The position numbers and the translations under genes are program-made. The notes below the pieces were generated by a model. The model worked only from the letters and a program-made list of their open reading frames with translations, had not been told where the DNA came from and did not search any database. From NCBI RefSeq assembly GCF_014195535.1, contig NZ_JACIBY010000003.1:62001-126000 (forward strand): a DNA stretch of 64,000 bases, in the 5' to 3' direction. Below, piece by piece: positions 1-9,159 of the stretch (its first letter is position 1; the number at the start of each line of letters is the position of its first letter). This DNA comes from Runella defluvii. Its GTDB lineage: Bacteria > Bacteroidota > Bacteroidia > Cytophagales > Spirosomataceae.

Positions 1-1
1 C

Positions 2-499
2 TTGGAGTTGAAAGCCAGTTTATTGAACCTTCTGAAAATTATCACGGCGTTTACCGTTGGGCATTCGCTGACTCTACTCATTGGGGCGCTTCAATGGTTG
101 CATTTTCCTGCGAAGCCCATTGAAGTGCTTATCGCGATTACGATTTTGGTGTCGGCGTTTCATGCGTTGAAACCGATTTATCCTAAACGTGAAGTCATCA
201 TTGCAGGTTTGTTTGGCTTGGTTCATGGGTTGGCCTTTGCCGAAACCCTTACTAATCTTGATTTATCAACCACCCAAATGGTACTGAGTATTTTAGGGTT
301 TAACGTAGGCATCGAACTAATGCAATTGACCCTCCTCGCTGTGGCATTTCCCCTGTTGTTTTTATTGGCCAAAACCTCCTTTTACGGCCCTATACGTACC
401 GCAGGAGCAGTGATGATGATGTTGTTGGCATTGGCCTGGATGGTAGAACGAATACAGGAAAGTCCCAATTTTGTGACCGAATGGTTGGCTCGTTTGTAG
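2..499 (+). CDS. HupE/UreJ-like membrane protein, C-terminal part (5' end outside window)
   Basis: This reading frame is open to the left edge, so only the C-terminal part of about 165 residues is seen; the TTG at position 2 need not be the true start. It is very hydrophobic, with about five predicted membrane segments. Residues 65-85 include a glycine/histidine stretch (GLFGLVHGLAFAE) typical of HupE/UreJ-type proteins, which are thought to move nickel or other transition metals across the inner membrane. It is followed by a TonB receptor on the same strand, so the two could serve one metal-uptake route, but a strong palindrome lies between them and argues for separate transcription. Family is fairly sure; the substrate is not readable. 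Confidence 0.7.
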   Translation: MELKASLLNLLKIITAFTVGHSLTLLIGALQWLHFPAKPIEVLIAITILVSAFHALKPIYPKREVIIAGLFGLVHGLAFAETLTNLDLSTTQMVLSILGFNVGIELMQLTLLAVAFPLLFLLAKTSFYGPIRTAGAVMMMLLALAWMVERIQESPNFVTEWLARL

Positions 500-508
500 A
501 GTTGGGTC

Positions 509-558
509 ATAACTAGCATTGTTTTTAGAAAATGTTTTCTAAAAACAATGCTAGTTAT
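509..558. repeat. Perfect 24-bp inverted repeat with 2-nt loop
   Basis: Arms 509-532 and 535-558 are exact reverse complements, separated only by TG. It lies between the HupE-like gene and the TonB receptor gene. As RNA it would form a long AU-rich hairpin and could stop transcription, but no clear T-run follows it on the plus strand, so a plain intrinsic terminator is not certain. It could also be a member of a dispersed palindromic repeat family. Confidence 0.8.
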
Positions 559-580
559 AAAAAGTAACATCTTCAGTCGC

Positions 581-588
581 TAACTTTG
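581..588 (+). promoter_or_regulatory. Possible Bacteroidota -7 element for the TonB receptor gene
   Basis: TAACTTTG matches the Bacteroidota -7 consensus TAnnTTTG and lies 33 nt before the receptor ATG. No good TTTG element is seen at the expected distance upstream, where the palindrome ends, so the call rests on one half of the promoter. Confidence 0.4.
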
Positions 589-620
589 CCGAACGTATTT
601 ACAAACACTATTTCAAATTC

Positions 621-2867
621 ATGAAAAAATTTATTTCCACACTATTCATTCTTCATTTAAGTATGTATGTTGCCTTCGCCCACCTTGGAAGCGTGGTCGG
701 GAGGGTCATTGATAAATCGACCAAACAACCGATTGTAGGAGCTACCATCGTGGTGGCGGATTCTAAAAAAGGAGCAACGACGGATGCGACAGGTTTTTTT
801 CAAATCAACAATTTAGAACCCAATACGTATCGAATTGAGGTGTCGTTTGTGGGGTATTCGGCTCAAAATCAGCTAGTAATAGTAAAAGAAGATGAGAGTG
901 TAAACCTAGAGTTTGGACTGTCAGAATCGCAAGTTCAATTGAGTGAAGTAAAGGTTTCGGCCTCGAATCCGCAGCACCAACAAGTGATTTCAAGCCTTGA
1001 CATTAAAACACGTCCCATCAACAATTCCCAAGAAGTGCTTCGGATTGTGCCTGGGCTGGTCATTGGTCAACACGCGGGCGGAGGCAAAGCCGAACAAATC
1101 TTCTTGCGCGGATTTGACATCGACCACGGAACGGATATTCGTCTGACGGTGGACGGCGTACCCATCAACATGGTGTCGCACGCGCACGGCCAAGGGTATG
1201 CCGATGCGCACTTTATCATTCCCGAATTGATTGAAGGGGTGGATTTTAAAAAGGGACTATACGACACCGACAAAGGAAATTTTGCCACGGCGGGCTGGGC
1301 TAATTTTCGTACTAAAACAACCTTGGAACACAGTTTTGCCAAAGCCGAAGTAGGGCAGTTTAATACTTATCGGTTGGTGTCGGGGGTTAATGTGCTGAAA
1401 ACAAAGCAACACAATGTTTATCTTGCGGGTGAATACAACTACTCGGATGCGTATTTTGAAGCTCCTCAGAATTTCAACCGAATCAATTTGTTGGGAAAAT
1501 ACCACGGGCATTTAACCCAAAATACCAACCTGACGCTGACGGCTTCGACTTTTTGGAGCAAGTGGAATGCTTCGGGGCAAATCCCTGACCGCTCAGTGGC
1601 CGATGGCTCCATTGGTTTTTATGGGGCAATTGACCCCAACGAAGGGGGTGAGACCAGCCGTACCAACGTCAACGCGGAATTGGTGACATTGACCAAGCGC
1701 AACCACGTCTGGAAGAATCAATTCTTTTACTCGAACTACAATTTTGAACTGTATTCTAACTTTACCTTTTTCTTGGTTGACCCCGTAAATGGTGACCAAA
1801 TTCGCCAAAAGGAAGGTAGAAATTTGTGGGGTTATAACTCCAATTATTCAATAGGTCATGCCATTGGCGACAAACAAGCAACTTTTAACACGGGTCTTAA
1901 TTACCGCCACGACCTTACCAACGGTTCGGAATTGTCGCGGACCAAAGACCGCACGCAATTATTGGAAGCCATCAAATTGGGCGATGTCAACGAAGCCAAT
2001 GTAGGCGTGTATGTGGACGAAACCATCCAATTAAGCCCACGTTTGTCGGCGACGGCAGGGGTTCGTTTTGATTATTTTAACAACCAATACCTCGACAAAC
2101 TCCAAAATAATACGAAATTTAAAGCCAATGCGGCCATCGTTTCGCCCAAATTGAACGTATATTATACCTATAACCCCAATGTGCAGTTGTACGTCAACCT
2201 CGGCAAAGGTTTTCATTCCAACGACACCCGCGCGGTGGTGGCTCAAAACGGCTTAGAAATTTTGCCAGCCGCTTACGGTTCTGATTTAGGGGCAATTTGG
2301 AAGCCATTCCCGCGAATGCTCCTTAACGCCTCGTACTGGTACTTGTGGCTCAACCAAGAGTTTGTCTATGTGGGTGATGCGGGGGTAGTGGAGCCTTCGG
2401 GCAAGTCGGTGCGCAAAGGCGTGGACGTGTCGATGCGCTATCAATTATCGAAAAAATTGTTCTTTGATTTGGATGCCAATTGGGCCAAACCACGCGCCGT
2501 AGGCGAAGCCGAAGGACAGAATTATCTGCCCTTGGCCGTCAATTTTACGAGTGTAGGTGGATTAACTTTAAAAACAGAACAAGGTTTTAGTGGCAGTTTA
2601 CGTTATCGTTATATAGGCAACCGACCTGCAAATGAGGACAATAGCATTGTGGCCAAGGGCTACTTTGTGACGGATGCCTTGGTGAATTATTCCAAAAATC
2701 GTTTTTCAGTAGGTTTATCGGTGCAAAATATGTTCAATACCCAATGGAAAGAAACCCAATTTGCGACCGAAAGCCGCCTTCAGAACGAAACGGAGCCTGT
2801 GGAAGAAATCCACTTTACCCCAGGAACGCCATTTAATGCCAAGTTGAGCATTAGTTGGCAGTTTTGA
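621..2867 (+). CDS. TonB-dependent outer-membrane receptor with CarboxypepD_reg-like domain
   Basis: A 748-residue outer-membrane receptor. Residues 1-20 form a signal peptide. Residues about 22-105 match the carboxypeptidase-regulatory-like beta-sandwich found at the N terminus of many Bacteroidota receptors (GRVIDKSTKQPIVGAT). A plug domain follows to about residue 235, with the FLRGFDIDHGTDIRLTVDG region, and then a 22-strand-type barrel ending in an aromatic residue (SWQF), as expected for insertion by BamA. The length fits small metal or vitamin receptors rather than the long SusC proteins, and no SusD partner is present. A His-rich plug loop (SHAHGQGYADAH) and the HupE-like neighbour suggest a metal substrate; this is inference. 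Confidence 0.88.
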   Translation: MKKFISTLFILHLSMYVAFAHLGSVVGRVIDKSTKQPIVGATIVVADSKKGATTDATGFFQINNLEPNTYRIEVSFVGYSAQNQLVIVKEDESVNLEFGLSESQVQLSEVKVSASNPQHQQVISSLDIKTRPINNSQEVLRIVPGLVIGQHAGGGKAEQIFLRGFDIDHGTDIRLTVDGVPINMVSHAHGQGYADAHFIIPELIEGVDFKKGLYDTDKGNFATAGWANFRTKTTLEHSFAKAEVGQFNTYRLVSGVNVLKTKQHNVYLAGEYNYSDAYFEAPQNFNRINLLGKYHGHLTQNTNLTLTASTFWSKWNASGQIPDRSVADGSIGFYGAIDPNEGGETSRTNVNAELVTLTKRNHVWKNQFFYSNYNFELYSNFTFFLVDPVNGDQIRQKEGRNLWGYNSNYSIGHAIGDKQATFNTGLNYRHDLTNGSELSRTKDRTQLLEAIKLGDVNEANVGVYVDETIQLSPRLSATAGVRFDYFNNQYLDKLQNNTKFKANAAIVSPKLNVYYTYNPNVQLYVNLGKGFHSNDTRAVVAQNGLEILPAAYGSDLGAIWKPFPRMLLNASYWYLWLNQEFVYVGDAGVVEPSGKSVRKGVDVSMRYQLSKKLFFDLDANWAKPRAVGEAEGQNYLPLAVNFTSVGGLTLKTEQGFSGSLRYRYIGNRPANEDNSIVAKGYFVTDALVNYSKNRFSVGLSVQNMFNTQWKETQFATESRLQNETEPVEEIHFTPGTPFNAKLSISWQF

Positions 2868-2904
2868 GTTTCTTTTGTTCTAACCCATGTTTTACTCTAC
2901 TCTA

Positions 2905-3294
2905 ATGAAACCGTCTCGTTTTCAAGTGGTTGCTTTTGCTTTAAGCTTAGCACTGCTGCTCGGCCTGTACGGATTTGCTTCGTATCAGCAATCCGAAAAA
3001 CTGTACAAACATGCAGTAACGGTGACGTTCAAGTCAGGAACGTCTGACACGCAAATCGGCGTGGTTGATCAATCTTTTAAAGGATTAGCTAAATTAAAAA
3101 TGGTTCGGTCGTACGAATGGGGCGTCGTGGACGATGCCAAAGACCCCGCCCACGTAAAGCATGTCTATGTTTTTACGTTTGGAGATAAGAAGGACTTACC
3201 TCTTTACGGTGCTTCTCCCGAACACCAAGCCCACATGAAAGTAGGCGCTGACTACATTGAAGCAGTAAGTGCGGTGCAGTATTTTCAGCAATAA
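2905..3294 (+). CDS. Dabb (stress-responsive alpha/beta barrel) domain protein
   Basis: A small protein with one N-terminal hydrophobic segment (residues about 8-22 of the 2905 start) that is a signal peptide or anchor, followed by a single Dabb ferredoxin-like domain. Typical features are the HAVTVTFK opening strand, the SYEWG segment, the HVYVFTFGDKKDLPLY strand-helix region and the closing VQYFQQ. The ATG at 2887 is in frame and could also be used; 2905 gives a more usual signal peptide. It begins shortly after the TonB receptor and ends at a strong terminator, so the two are probably one operon. Dabb proteins form dimers of varied function, so no reaction is assigned. Confidence 0.72.
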   Translation: MKPSRFQVVAFALSLALLLGLYGFASYQQSEKLYKHAVTVTFKSGTSDTQIGVVDQSFKGLAKLKMVRSYEWGVVDDAKDPAHVKHVYVFTFGDKKDLPLYGASPEHQAHMKVGADYIEAVSAVQYFQQ

Positions 3295-3309
3295 AAAATT
3301 TAGTAATAC

Positions 3310-3354
3310 AAAGAGCGGCTACTTCAATTAGATGAATAGCCGCTCTTTTTGTTT
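3310..3354 (+). terminator. Intrinsic terminator after the Dabb gene
   Basis: Stem AAAGAGCGGCTA (3310-3321) pairs with TAGCCGCTCTTT (3337-3348) and is followed by a T-rich run. It closes the TonB receptor / Dabb operon. Confidence 0.85.
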
Positions 3355-3391
3355 TTAGGAACATAATGGACTAGGTTGGTGTTTTGCTCCC

Positions 3392-5143
3392 ATGGATATA
3401 CTTTACCGCTACCTCCGACCTTATTGGAAACTTATTTTTGTGGCCTTGACATTGGCCGCTATCAACCAAATCTTCTCCCTGCTCGATCCCTACATTTACC
3501 GCTTGGTTATCGATCGTTATGCGTCGCACATCAAGGATTTCAACGAAAGCGATTATATATGGGGTGTTTTAAAATACGTTGGGATGGCCGTTGGGGCCGC
3601 AATGGTTTCACGGATTGCCAAAAATTTTCAAGATTATTTTATTAGTGTGATTACCCAGCGCGTCGGTACGCAGATTTATACGGACGGGATTAAACACTCG
3701 TTGGCGTTGCCTTATCAAGTGTTTGAAGACCAACGAAGTGGTCAAACGTTGGGGGTGTTGCAAAAAGTCAAAACCGATACCGAACGCATGATTACGTCGG
3801 TCGTGAACGTCGTTTTTCAATCAGTGATTGGTATTACGTTTGTGATTTTTTACGCCCTGAGCGTGTATTGGCCCATTGCGCCCGTTTATTTTTTGACCAT
3901 CCCCATCATTGCGTGGTTGAGCTCAGTGTTGAGTAAACGCATCAAGAAAATTCAAACCAAAATTGTGGCCGAAACAACCGCTTTGGCGGGAAGTACGACA
4001 GAATCGTTACGAAATATTGAGTTGGTAAAAAGTTTGGGACTGACCGACCAAGAAGTAAAGCGTTTGAATGGAAATACTGAAAAAATTCTGGCATTAGAAC
4101 TCCGTAAAGTAAAATTTGTTCGGACGCTTGGGTTTGTTCAAGGGACAACTATTAATTTTCTGCGAAGTTGTATTGTTGCGCTGATGCTTTGGCTTATCTT
4201 TAAAGAAGTGTTGACGATTGGGCAATATTTTTCACTCTTATTGTATTCATTTTTTATATTTGGCCCACTTCAAGAGTTGGGAAATGTGATACAATTGTAC
4301 CGAGAAGCAGAGGTGTCTTTGAATAATTTTCGTGAAATTTTGAGTCGTCCCATTGAAGCTAAACCTGCCAAACCTGCCACGCTGACAAAAATTGGAAAAA
4401 TTGATTTTCAAGGCGTTTCATTTAAACATTTGACCGCTTCGAGAACGGCTTTACAAGATGTTAGTTTTGAGGTTAAAAAAGGAGAAACAATTGCTTTTGC
4501 GGGGCCTTCGGGAAGTGGTAAAACTACGCTCATAAAACTCTTAGTGGGCTTGTATGATCCCGAGCAAGGGCACATTAAATACAACGGAATAGATAGCCGA
4601 GAAATTGACAAAGATGAGTTGCGTGAGCAAATAGGGTTTGTGGCACAAGATGCTCAGTTATTTTCAGGTACAATCCGCGAAAATCTTCAGTTTGTAAAGC
4701 CATCTGCTACCGATGCCGATTGTTTAGATGTATTGAAAAAAGCAGCGGCCTATTCGCTTTTAAACCGTGCTGATAATGGCTTAGATACCGTGATTGGAGA
4801 AGGGGGAATGAAAGTGTCGGGCGGAGAAAAACAACGTTTGTCTATTGCGCGGGCCTTGTTAAGAAACCCCAATTTGTTGATTTTTGATGAAGCTACGTCA
4901 GCTTTAGATTCGTTGACAGAAGAAGAAATCACGCAAACAATTCGTGATTTATCGAATAATGAGCAGCATATTACCGTTCTTATTGCCCACCGTTTGAGCA
5001 CAATTATGCACGCTGACCGAATTTTTGTTCTTGAAAAAGGAAAGATGGTAGAAGCGGGAAATCACGACGATTTGTTGGCTCAAAAAGGGCTTTATTACGC
5101 CATGTGGCGTCAGCAAGTTGGAGAAAGTGAAACGATTGGGTAA
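3392..5143 (+). CDS. ABC exporter, fused permease and ATPase (MsbA-like)
   Basis: A 583-residue half-transporter of the B-subfamily exporter type, which works as a homodimer in the inner membrane. Residues about 1-320 carry six membrane helices. The ATPase part has Walker A GPSGSGKT (371-378), signature SGGEK (476-480), Walker B with FDEATSALD (about 498-506) and the switch His533 (AHRLST). All catalytic residues are present. Such proteins move lipids, peptides or drugs; the sequence alone does not show which. It has its own region between a terminator and the nucleoside hydrolase gene 73 nt downstream, with which it could be co-transcribed. Confidence 0.9.
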   Translation: MDILYRYLRPYWKLIFVALTLAAINQIFSLLDPYIYRLVIDRYASHIKDFNESDYIWGVLKYVGMAVGAAMVSRIAKNFQDYFISVITQRVGTQIYTDGIKHSLALPYQVFEDQRSGQTLGVLQKVKTDTERMITSVVNVVFQSVIGITFVIFYALSVYWPIAPVYFLTIPIIAWLSSVLSKRIKKIQTKIVAETTALAGSTTESLRNIELVKSLGLTDQEVKRLNGNTEKILALELRKVKFVRTLGFVQGTTINFLRSCIVALMLWLIFKEVLTIGQYFSLLLYSFFIFGPLQELGNVIQLYREAEVSLNNFREILSRPIEAKPAKPATLTKIGKIDFQGVSFKHLTASRTALQDVSFEVKKGETIAFAGPSGSGKTTLIKLLVGLYDPEQGHIKYNGIDSREIDKDELREQIGFVAQDAQLFSGTIRENLQFVKPSATDADCLDVLKKAAAYSLLNRADNGLDTVIGEGGMKVSGGEKQRLSIARALLRNPNLLIFDEATSALDSLTEEEITQTIRDLSNNEQHITVLIAHRLSTIMHADRIFVLEKGKMVEAGNHDDLLAQKGLYYAMWRQQVGESETIG

Positions 5144-5216
5144 CGATTTGGATATTCGTTCGCTTGAAAATGAAAACAAACAAAAATCAGATTAATGTAT
5201 AGTAATGAAATAGCCA

Positions 5217-6143
5217 ATGAGACATTTGTTGATTGATACAGACACAGGCTCGGACGATGCCGTTGCGTTGCTGATGGCGATGAAATCGCCTGATGTAAAG
5301 GTAGAAGTAATAACGATTGTGGCGGGAAATGTGCCAGCCGATAAAGCCCTACAAAATGCGCTTTATATGGTCGATTTATGCCAGTATGAAACGAAGGTAT
5401 ATTTGGGTGCAGAAAAGCCATTAATTCGCCCTTTATTTACCGCTCAGTTTGTTCACGGAGATGATGGAATGGGCGACATTGGGTTAGATTTAAAAGGCCG
5501 AAAACCATTGGAAGGACACGCCGTAGATGCCATCATTGATACCGTAAATAAGTTTCCTAATGAGATTGAAATCATTACGTTAGGGCCGTTGACAAACATG
5601 GCATTAGCCTTGGCAAAAGCACCAGAAATTGCCTCTAAAATAAAATCGTGTGTTATCATGGGAGGAGTTGGTTTTGGATATGGAAATATCACGCCTGTAT
5701 CCGAATACAATATTTGGGTGGATCCAGAAGCTGCCCAAATGGTGTTTCAATCGGGAATGAATATGACAATGGTAGGCTGGGATATTTCAATAAAATATGC
5801 GGCGTTTGACCAAAAAGCAACGCAAGAATTACGGAATATTCAAAAGCCTTTGGCCGATTTTGTGGTGGATATTCAAGGCGCAAAAGCACGCTTTACGTCG
5901 GAGATAACAGGGGAAATTGGCTTTGATTTACCAGACCCAATAACCGTGGCTGTTGCGCTAGACAGAACCGTCGCAACTGACATAAAAAAACTGTATGTGG
6001 AAGTCGTTTTGGGAGAAGGGCTTACCCGTGGGCAAACCATTGTAGATCATACAAATATTCTCAAGCTTAAACCAAATATGGAGGTGGTTTTAGAAGCATC
6101 AAGAGAGAAATTTTTAGCCCAATTATATAGCTCATTTGACTAA
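5217..6143 (+). CDS. Nucleoside hydrolase (IUNH family)
   Basis: A 308-residue purine/pyrimidine ribonucleoside hydrolase, which splits the N-glycosidic bond of nucleosides to give base and ribose for salvage. The family's N-terminal calcium-binding motif DTDTGSDDA is at residues 7-15. The LGPLTNMALAL segment, the VIMGG segment and the SEYNIWVDPEAA segment are also family hallmarks. The length is normal for the family. The ATG at 5217 gives the motif its usual position near the N terminus. It ends at a stem-loop terminator. Substrate preference within the family cannot be read. Confidence 0.9.
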   Translation: MRHLLIDTDTGSDDAVALLMAMKSPDVKVEVITIVAGNVPADKALQNALYMVDLCQYETKVYLGAEKPLIRPLFTAQFVHGDDGMGDIGLDLKGRKPLEGHAVDAIIDTVNKFPNEIEIITLGPLTNMALALAKAPEIASKIKSCVIMGGVGFGYGNITPVSEYNIWVDPEAAQMVFQSGMNMTMVGWDISIKYAAFDQKATQELRNIQKPLADFVVDIQGAKARFTSEITGEIGFDLPDPITVAVALDRTVATDIKKLYVEVVLGEGLTRGQTIVDHTNILKLKPNMEVVLEASREKFLAQLYSSFD

Positions 6144-6166
6144 CATTGCTTTCTTAGAAAAATTTC

Positions 6167-6200
6167 AAAATGGAAAGTCATTTTTGGGGCTTTCCATTTT
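6167..6200 (+). terminator. Intrinsic terminator after the nucleoside hydrolase gene
   Basis: Stem AAAATGGAAAG (6167-6177) and CTTTCCATTTT (6190-6200) with a 12-nt loop, 24 nt after the stop codon. Confidence 0.75.
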
Positions 6201-6214
6201 AATTTAAAGAAAAA

Positions 6215-6244
6215 TTGCTTTGAAATGTTATTTTTTTACCTTTG
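6215..6244 (+). promoter_or_regulatory. Bacteroidota-type promoter (TTG - 19 nt - TACCTTTG)
   Basis: TTG at 6215-6217 and TACCTTTG at 6237-6244, spaced by 19 nt, match the Bacteroidota sigma-A consensus TTTG / TAnnTTTG. A start near 6251 gives a leader of about 31 nt before the ATG at 6282. Confidence 0.65.
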
Positions 6245-6281
6245 TGGTTAAAGTAATTTTAACATATATTAAAAAATAACA

Positions 6282-6737
6282 ATGAAAAAGAAAGAAATTA
6301 AATTCTTCACACAAGAGGATAATTTTGTCGAAAAGACAAGAGTAGTGAAAGAGGAAGTTTTTGTTCCAGAAGCACATATTACTTCAAATGGTAAATTGAG
6401 CTTGCCTTTACCTACCCTCGAATTTTTGGGCGTTGAATCTACTTTGACAGCTCGTTTTAAAGTAGGTGTTGATCAAAACAAAAAAGGATTTGTTGGTCTT
6501 TACCTTATCCCTTCAGACGAAAGTGATCCAACTGCCTTCGAACTTGTTAAAATCGGCCGTGGTTTTTCATTGTTGTTGAAAGGTATTTTTATCAAATTGG
6601 GATTGGCTTACAGAACAACTGAATTTCATTTCACAATTAAAAAAATAGATTTGGACGGAATCGGAACTGGCTTTTTTGCAAAGCTTGTTGACGAGAAACC
6701 TCGCACCAAAAAAAGTGATGACGGAGACGAAGATTAA
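6282..6737 (+). CDS. Conserved-looking protein of unknown function, 151 aa
   Basis: No family recognised. The protein is soluble, without signal peptide or membrane segment. It starts with a basic stretch (MKKKEIKFF), has a middle part rich in beta-forming residues with the pattern LPLPTLEFLGVESTLTARFK, and ends in an acidic tail (KKSDDGDED). It has a good Bacteroidota promoter and a strong bidirectional terminator of its own, so it is a single-gene unit that is probably well expressed. Function unknown. Confidence 0.7.
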   Translation: MKKKEIKFFTQEDNFVEKTRVVKEEVFVPEAHITSNGKLSLPLPTLEFLGVESTLTARFKVGVDQNKKGFVGLYLIPSDESDPTAFELVKIGRGFSLLLKGIFIKLGLAYRTTEFHFTIKKIDLDGIGTGFFAKLVDEKPRTKKSDDGDED

Positions 6738-6761
6738 TCTCTCTAGCTTATTTCTTTGTAT

Positions 6762-6800
6762 AAAAAGCGAAAGCCACCTAAACGGTGGCTTTCGCTTTTT
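6762..6800. terminator. Bidirectional terminator between convergent genes
   Basis: A perfect 17-bp stem (6762-6778 with 6784-6800) with a 5-nt loop and A/T runs on both sides, so it works for the plus-strand gene at 6282 and the minus-strand MFS gene, whose stop codon lies in the right flank. Confidence 0.9.
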
Positions 6801-8025
6801 ATTTACTGGTATCCAGCAGTAATTTGACCCGGTACATCATTCCTATACAAAGTAGTGTAATGCTTGAAGTGACAATTCCGAGCGTATCGTAGTGTTCAAG
6901 CGGGCTAAAATTTGTTGGTTGAACCACAATTAAACCCGCAATAAAAGAGGCTATTCCACCTGCTATTTGTTGTAAAGATGAATTTACACTCATAAATGCA
7001 CCTCGGTCTTGTGGGTCAGGAATCGCCGATGTCATGGTGGTAGCGGGCACCATTCTACTCATAATTCCAGCCATCATTGAAACGTTGAAAATAATAATAG
7101 CCCAGAGAGGTATAACGGGTAAGCGCGTATAAATAAGCACCATAATAACCATCCAAACGGAGGCAATTGTGAATAAATTAAACTTGTTTATTCGGTCGCT
7201 CAAACGCCCAATCATGGGCATCGTAATCAAGGTACTAATACCTGCTACCATAAAAATAATGGGCAATTGCTGTTGGCCTACTTTTAAGTTATTGACAGCA
7301 TAAACACTACCAAAAGGCATCATCATATAACCACCAATCGCCAATAATGAGGTGGCCATAAATCCAATTCGATAGTTGCGTTGTGCGATGGTATGCCACA
7401 AGTGAGACAGGGCATTTCGCTCCGATTGAATGGCTAAGTGAGCGGTGATAGGCTGAAGTATTTTCAGAATGACAATGGCCAATATAATACTCAGACCGAC
7501 AATCATAATAAATGGTGCTTGCCAGCCCCAGCCATTGGCCAAATATAAACTGATAGGGATTCCCAAAACCTGACTTGTCCCGAATCCCATTTGGACAAAA
7601 CCCATGACCCGCCCGCGTTGTTGGAGCGAGAATAAATCGGTAATAATAGCCATACTAATGGAGCCAATAACGCCACCGAATAAACCCGTAATGATGCGAG
7701 CGGCGACGATGGTTTCGTAAGTAGGTGCTAACCCACAAAAAAGCGTCCCGATGATAAAACCCGTATAGAAAAATAAAAGTAGCTTTTTGCGGTCAAATTT
7801 GTCAGCAAAACCTGCAGTCAGTAAGCCAGAAATTCCCGCACTAAAGGCATAACTCGAAACGACAAATCCGAATTGGGTTGGAGAGATTTTCATGGATTTC
7901 ATCAATGAATCTCCCAAGGGAGACATCACCATAAAATCTAAAACTACCGTAAATTGAGTGAGTGCTAGGAGGGCAATAACAATTTTTTGGTAAGATGTAA
8001 AAGTTGTTGTTTGGGGTGCTTGCAT
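6799..8025 (-). CDS. Major facilitator superfamily transporter (DHA1-like)
   Basis: A 408-residue inner-membrane protein with 12 predicted membrane helices. The loop after helix 2 holds the MFS signature (GFADKFDRKKLLL), and ARIITGLFGG in helix 4 fits drug/proton antiporters of the DHA1 group. The start is followed by a short hydrophilic N terminus. It lies 38 nt downstream of the AlkZ-like gene in the same direction and is probably co-transcribed. Pairing of a putative drug exporter with a DNA-repair-like protein recalls toxin self-protection, but that is inference. Substrate unknown. Confidence 0.85.
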   Translation of the reverse strand: MQAPQTTTFTSYQKIVIALLALTQFTVVLDFMVMSPLGDSLMKSMKISPTQFGFVVSSYAFSAGISGLLTAGFADKFDRKKLLLFFYTGFIIGTLFCGLAPTYETIVAARIITGLFGGVIGSISMAIITDLFSLQQRGRVMGFVQMGFGTSQVLGIPISLYLANGWGWQAPFIMIVGLSIILAIVILKILQPITAHLAIQSERNALSHLWHTIAQRNYRIGFMATSLLAIGGYMMMPFGSVYAVNNLKVGQQQLPIIFMVAGISTLITMPMIGRLSDRINKFNLFTIASVWMVIMVLIYTRLPVIPLWAIIIFNVSMMAGIMSRMVPATTMTSAIPDPQDRGAFMSVNSSLQQIAGGIASFIAGLIVVQPTNFSPLEHYDTLGIVTSSITLLCIGMMYRVKLLLDTSK

Positions 8026-8063
8026 GTGTGATGAATGAGAGGAAATTAAAAGGATAAATAGGC

Positions 8064-9113
8064 TTACGTCAATTCTTTTCCTAGAAAGGACGCAAATTCC
8101 TTGACGGCTTCGGTCAGAAGAGGGTCGGTTATTGTATCAGAAAAAAAATGAGTTTGAATACGTACGTTTTCTTTTTGGACGGTTCGGCTCCAAAGTCCTT
8201 TAACTTGTCCATTGACGACAATAATGGGTTTGAAAATGCCATTGGCGGTGATGGCAGCCGAAACGTTTGAAGAATCGAGGGAAGCCGCTCGGTTTTTGTA
8301 GCTTACCATAAATTCGTCGAAAGCAGGAAGCAAAAAAGTCGTGGGTTGTAATGGAGGTTGGCTGTCGGGCAAAAACCAATAGGTTTGATTTTCAATGGTT
8401 TCGGATACAAACTCTGCTTTGACAGACTCCAAGCCAGCTTTAGCATCGCTGATTTTTAAGCCCGACCACCATCCAAAATCGTGGAGAGTTGCGGGGCCGT
8501 GGCTACGGAAATAACGACGAGCTAAAAGCCCTAAAGATTCTTCTCGGGTATAACTCGGGGCAGACGTTGCCCGTTCTTCGAGCAAAGCATAGGTGTTATT
8601 CTTCCCGTTTTGTTTACCACTGCAAAGAACTCCATTAAGTTCGGCATGAATCAAAATGAGCGAACTACGTCCCTCTGACGTATTTATGCCTGCTAATTCT
8701 AAATGGGCCATTAATTCGGCTTTGGTAAGGTGCTTGTGACCTTCAACGGCTTTGGCCAATAACTCGTCTGTGAGATTCAATAAATCACTGCTCAACTCCA
8801 TTTTTCGGTTATAATGCGCCGAAATTTGATGGATATGCGGGGCAGTCAGGGCGAGCATCCAGCGAATATCTTTGGGAGATACAAGGTGCCAAGTGGGGCG
8901 AAGAATATGGGTTCGTAAAATCAAGCCTTCGTCAAGTGCTTGCTCTACTGTTTTGTCGGTAGCGTTTTTGGTGCGAATCCCCACTGCCCATTTGGACATG
9001 GGATAGTCTTGTGCTTGAACGGCGCCCAAAAATTCTACCGCATATTGGGGTTGTTGGAAACCTCTGTCAATGATTTTTTGATTGATTAATCGTTGATGGG
9101 CAATGTTTATCAT
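8064..9113 (-). CDS. AlkZ/YcaQ-like winged-helix DNA-binding protein
   Basis: A 349-residue protein of the HTH_42 family, which includes DNA glycosylases such as AlkZ and YcaQ that remove bulky or crosslinked alkylated bases. The family's QxQ motif is visible near the N terminus (AVQAQDYPMSKWAVG), followed by the RTHILRPTWHLVSPKDIRWML segment and three tandem winged-helix-like units. The C-terminal part includes LLPAFDEFMVSYKNR, also typical. Presence of QxQ supports glycosylase activity. It is the second gene of a minus-strand group and precedes the MFS gene closely. Confidence 0.8.
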   Translation of the reverse strand: MINIAHQRLINQKIIDRGFQQPQYAVEFLGAVQAQDYPMSKWAVGIRTKNATDKTVEQALDEGLILRTHILRPTWHLVSPKDIRWMLALTAPHIHQISAHYNRKMELSSDLLNLTDELLAKAVEGHKHLTKAELMAHLELAGINTSEGRSSLILIHAELNGVLCSGKQNGKNNTYALLEERATSAPSYTREESLGLLARRYFRSHGPATLHDFGWWSGLKISDAKAGLESVKAEFVSETIENQTYWFLPDSQPPLQPTTFLLPAFDEFMVSYKNRAASLDSSNVSAAITANGIFKPIIVVNGQVKGLWSRTVQKENVRIQTHFFSDTITDPLLTEAVKEFASFLGKELT

Positions 9114-9159
9114 GGCTTAGTTGGTGGGTGTTAACCCTATTTTTTGCAAGAAAAAGAAT

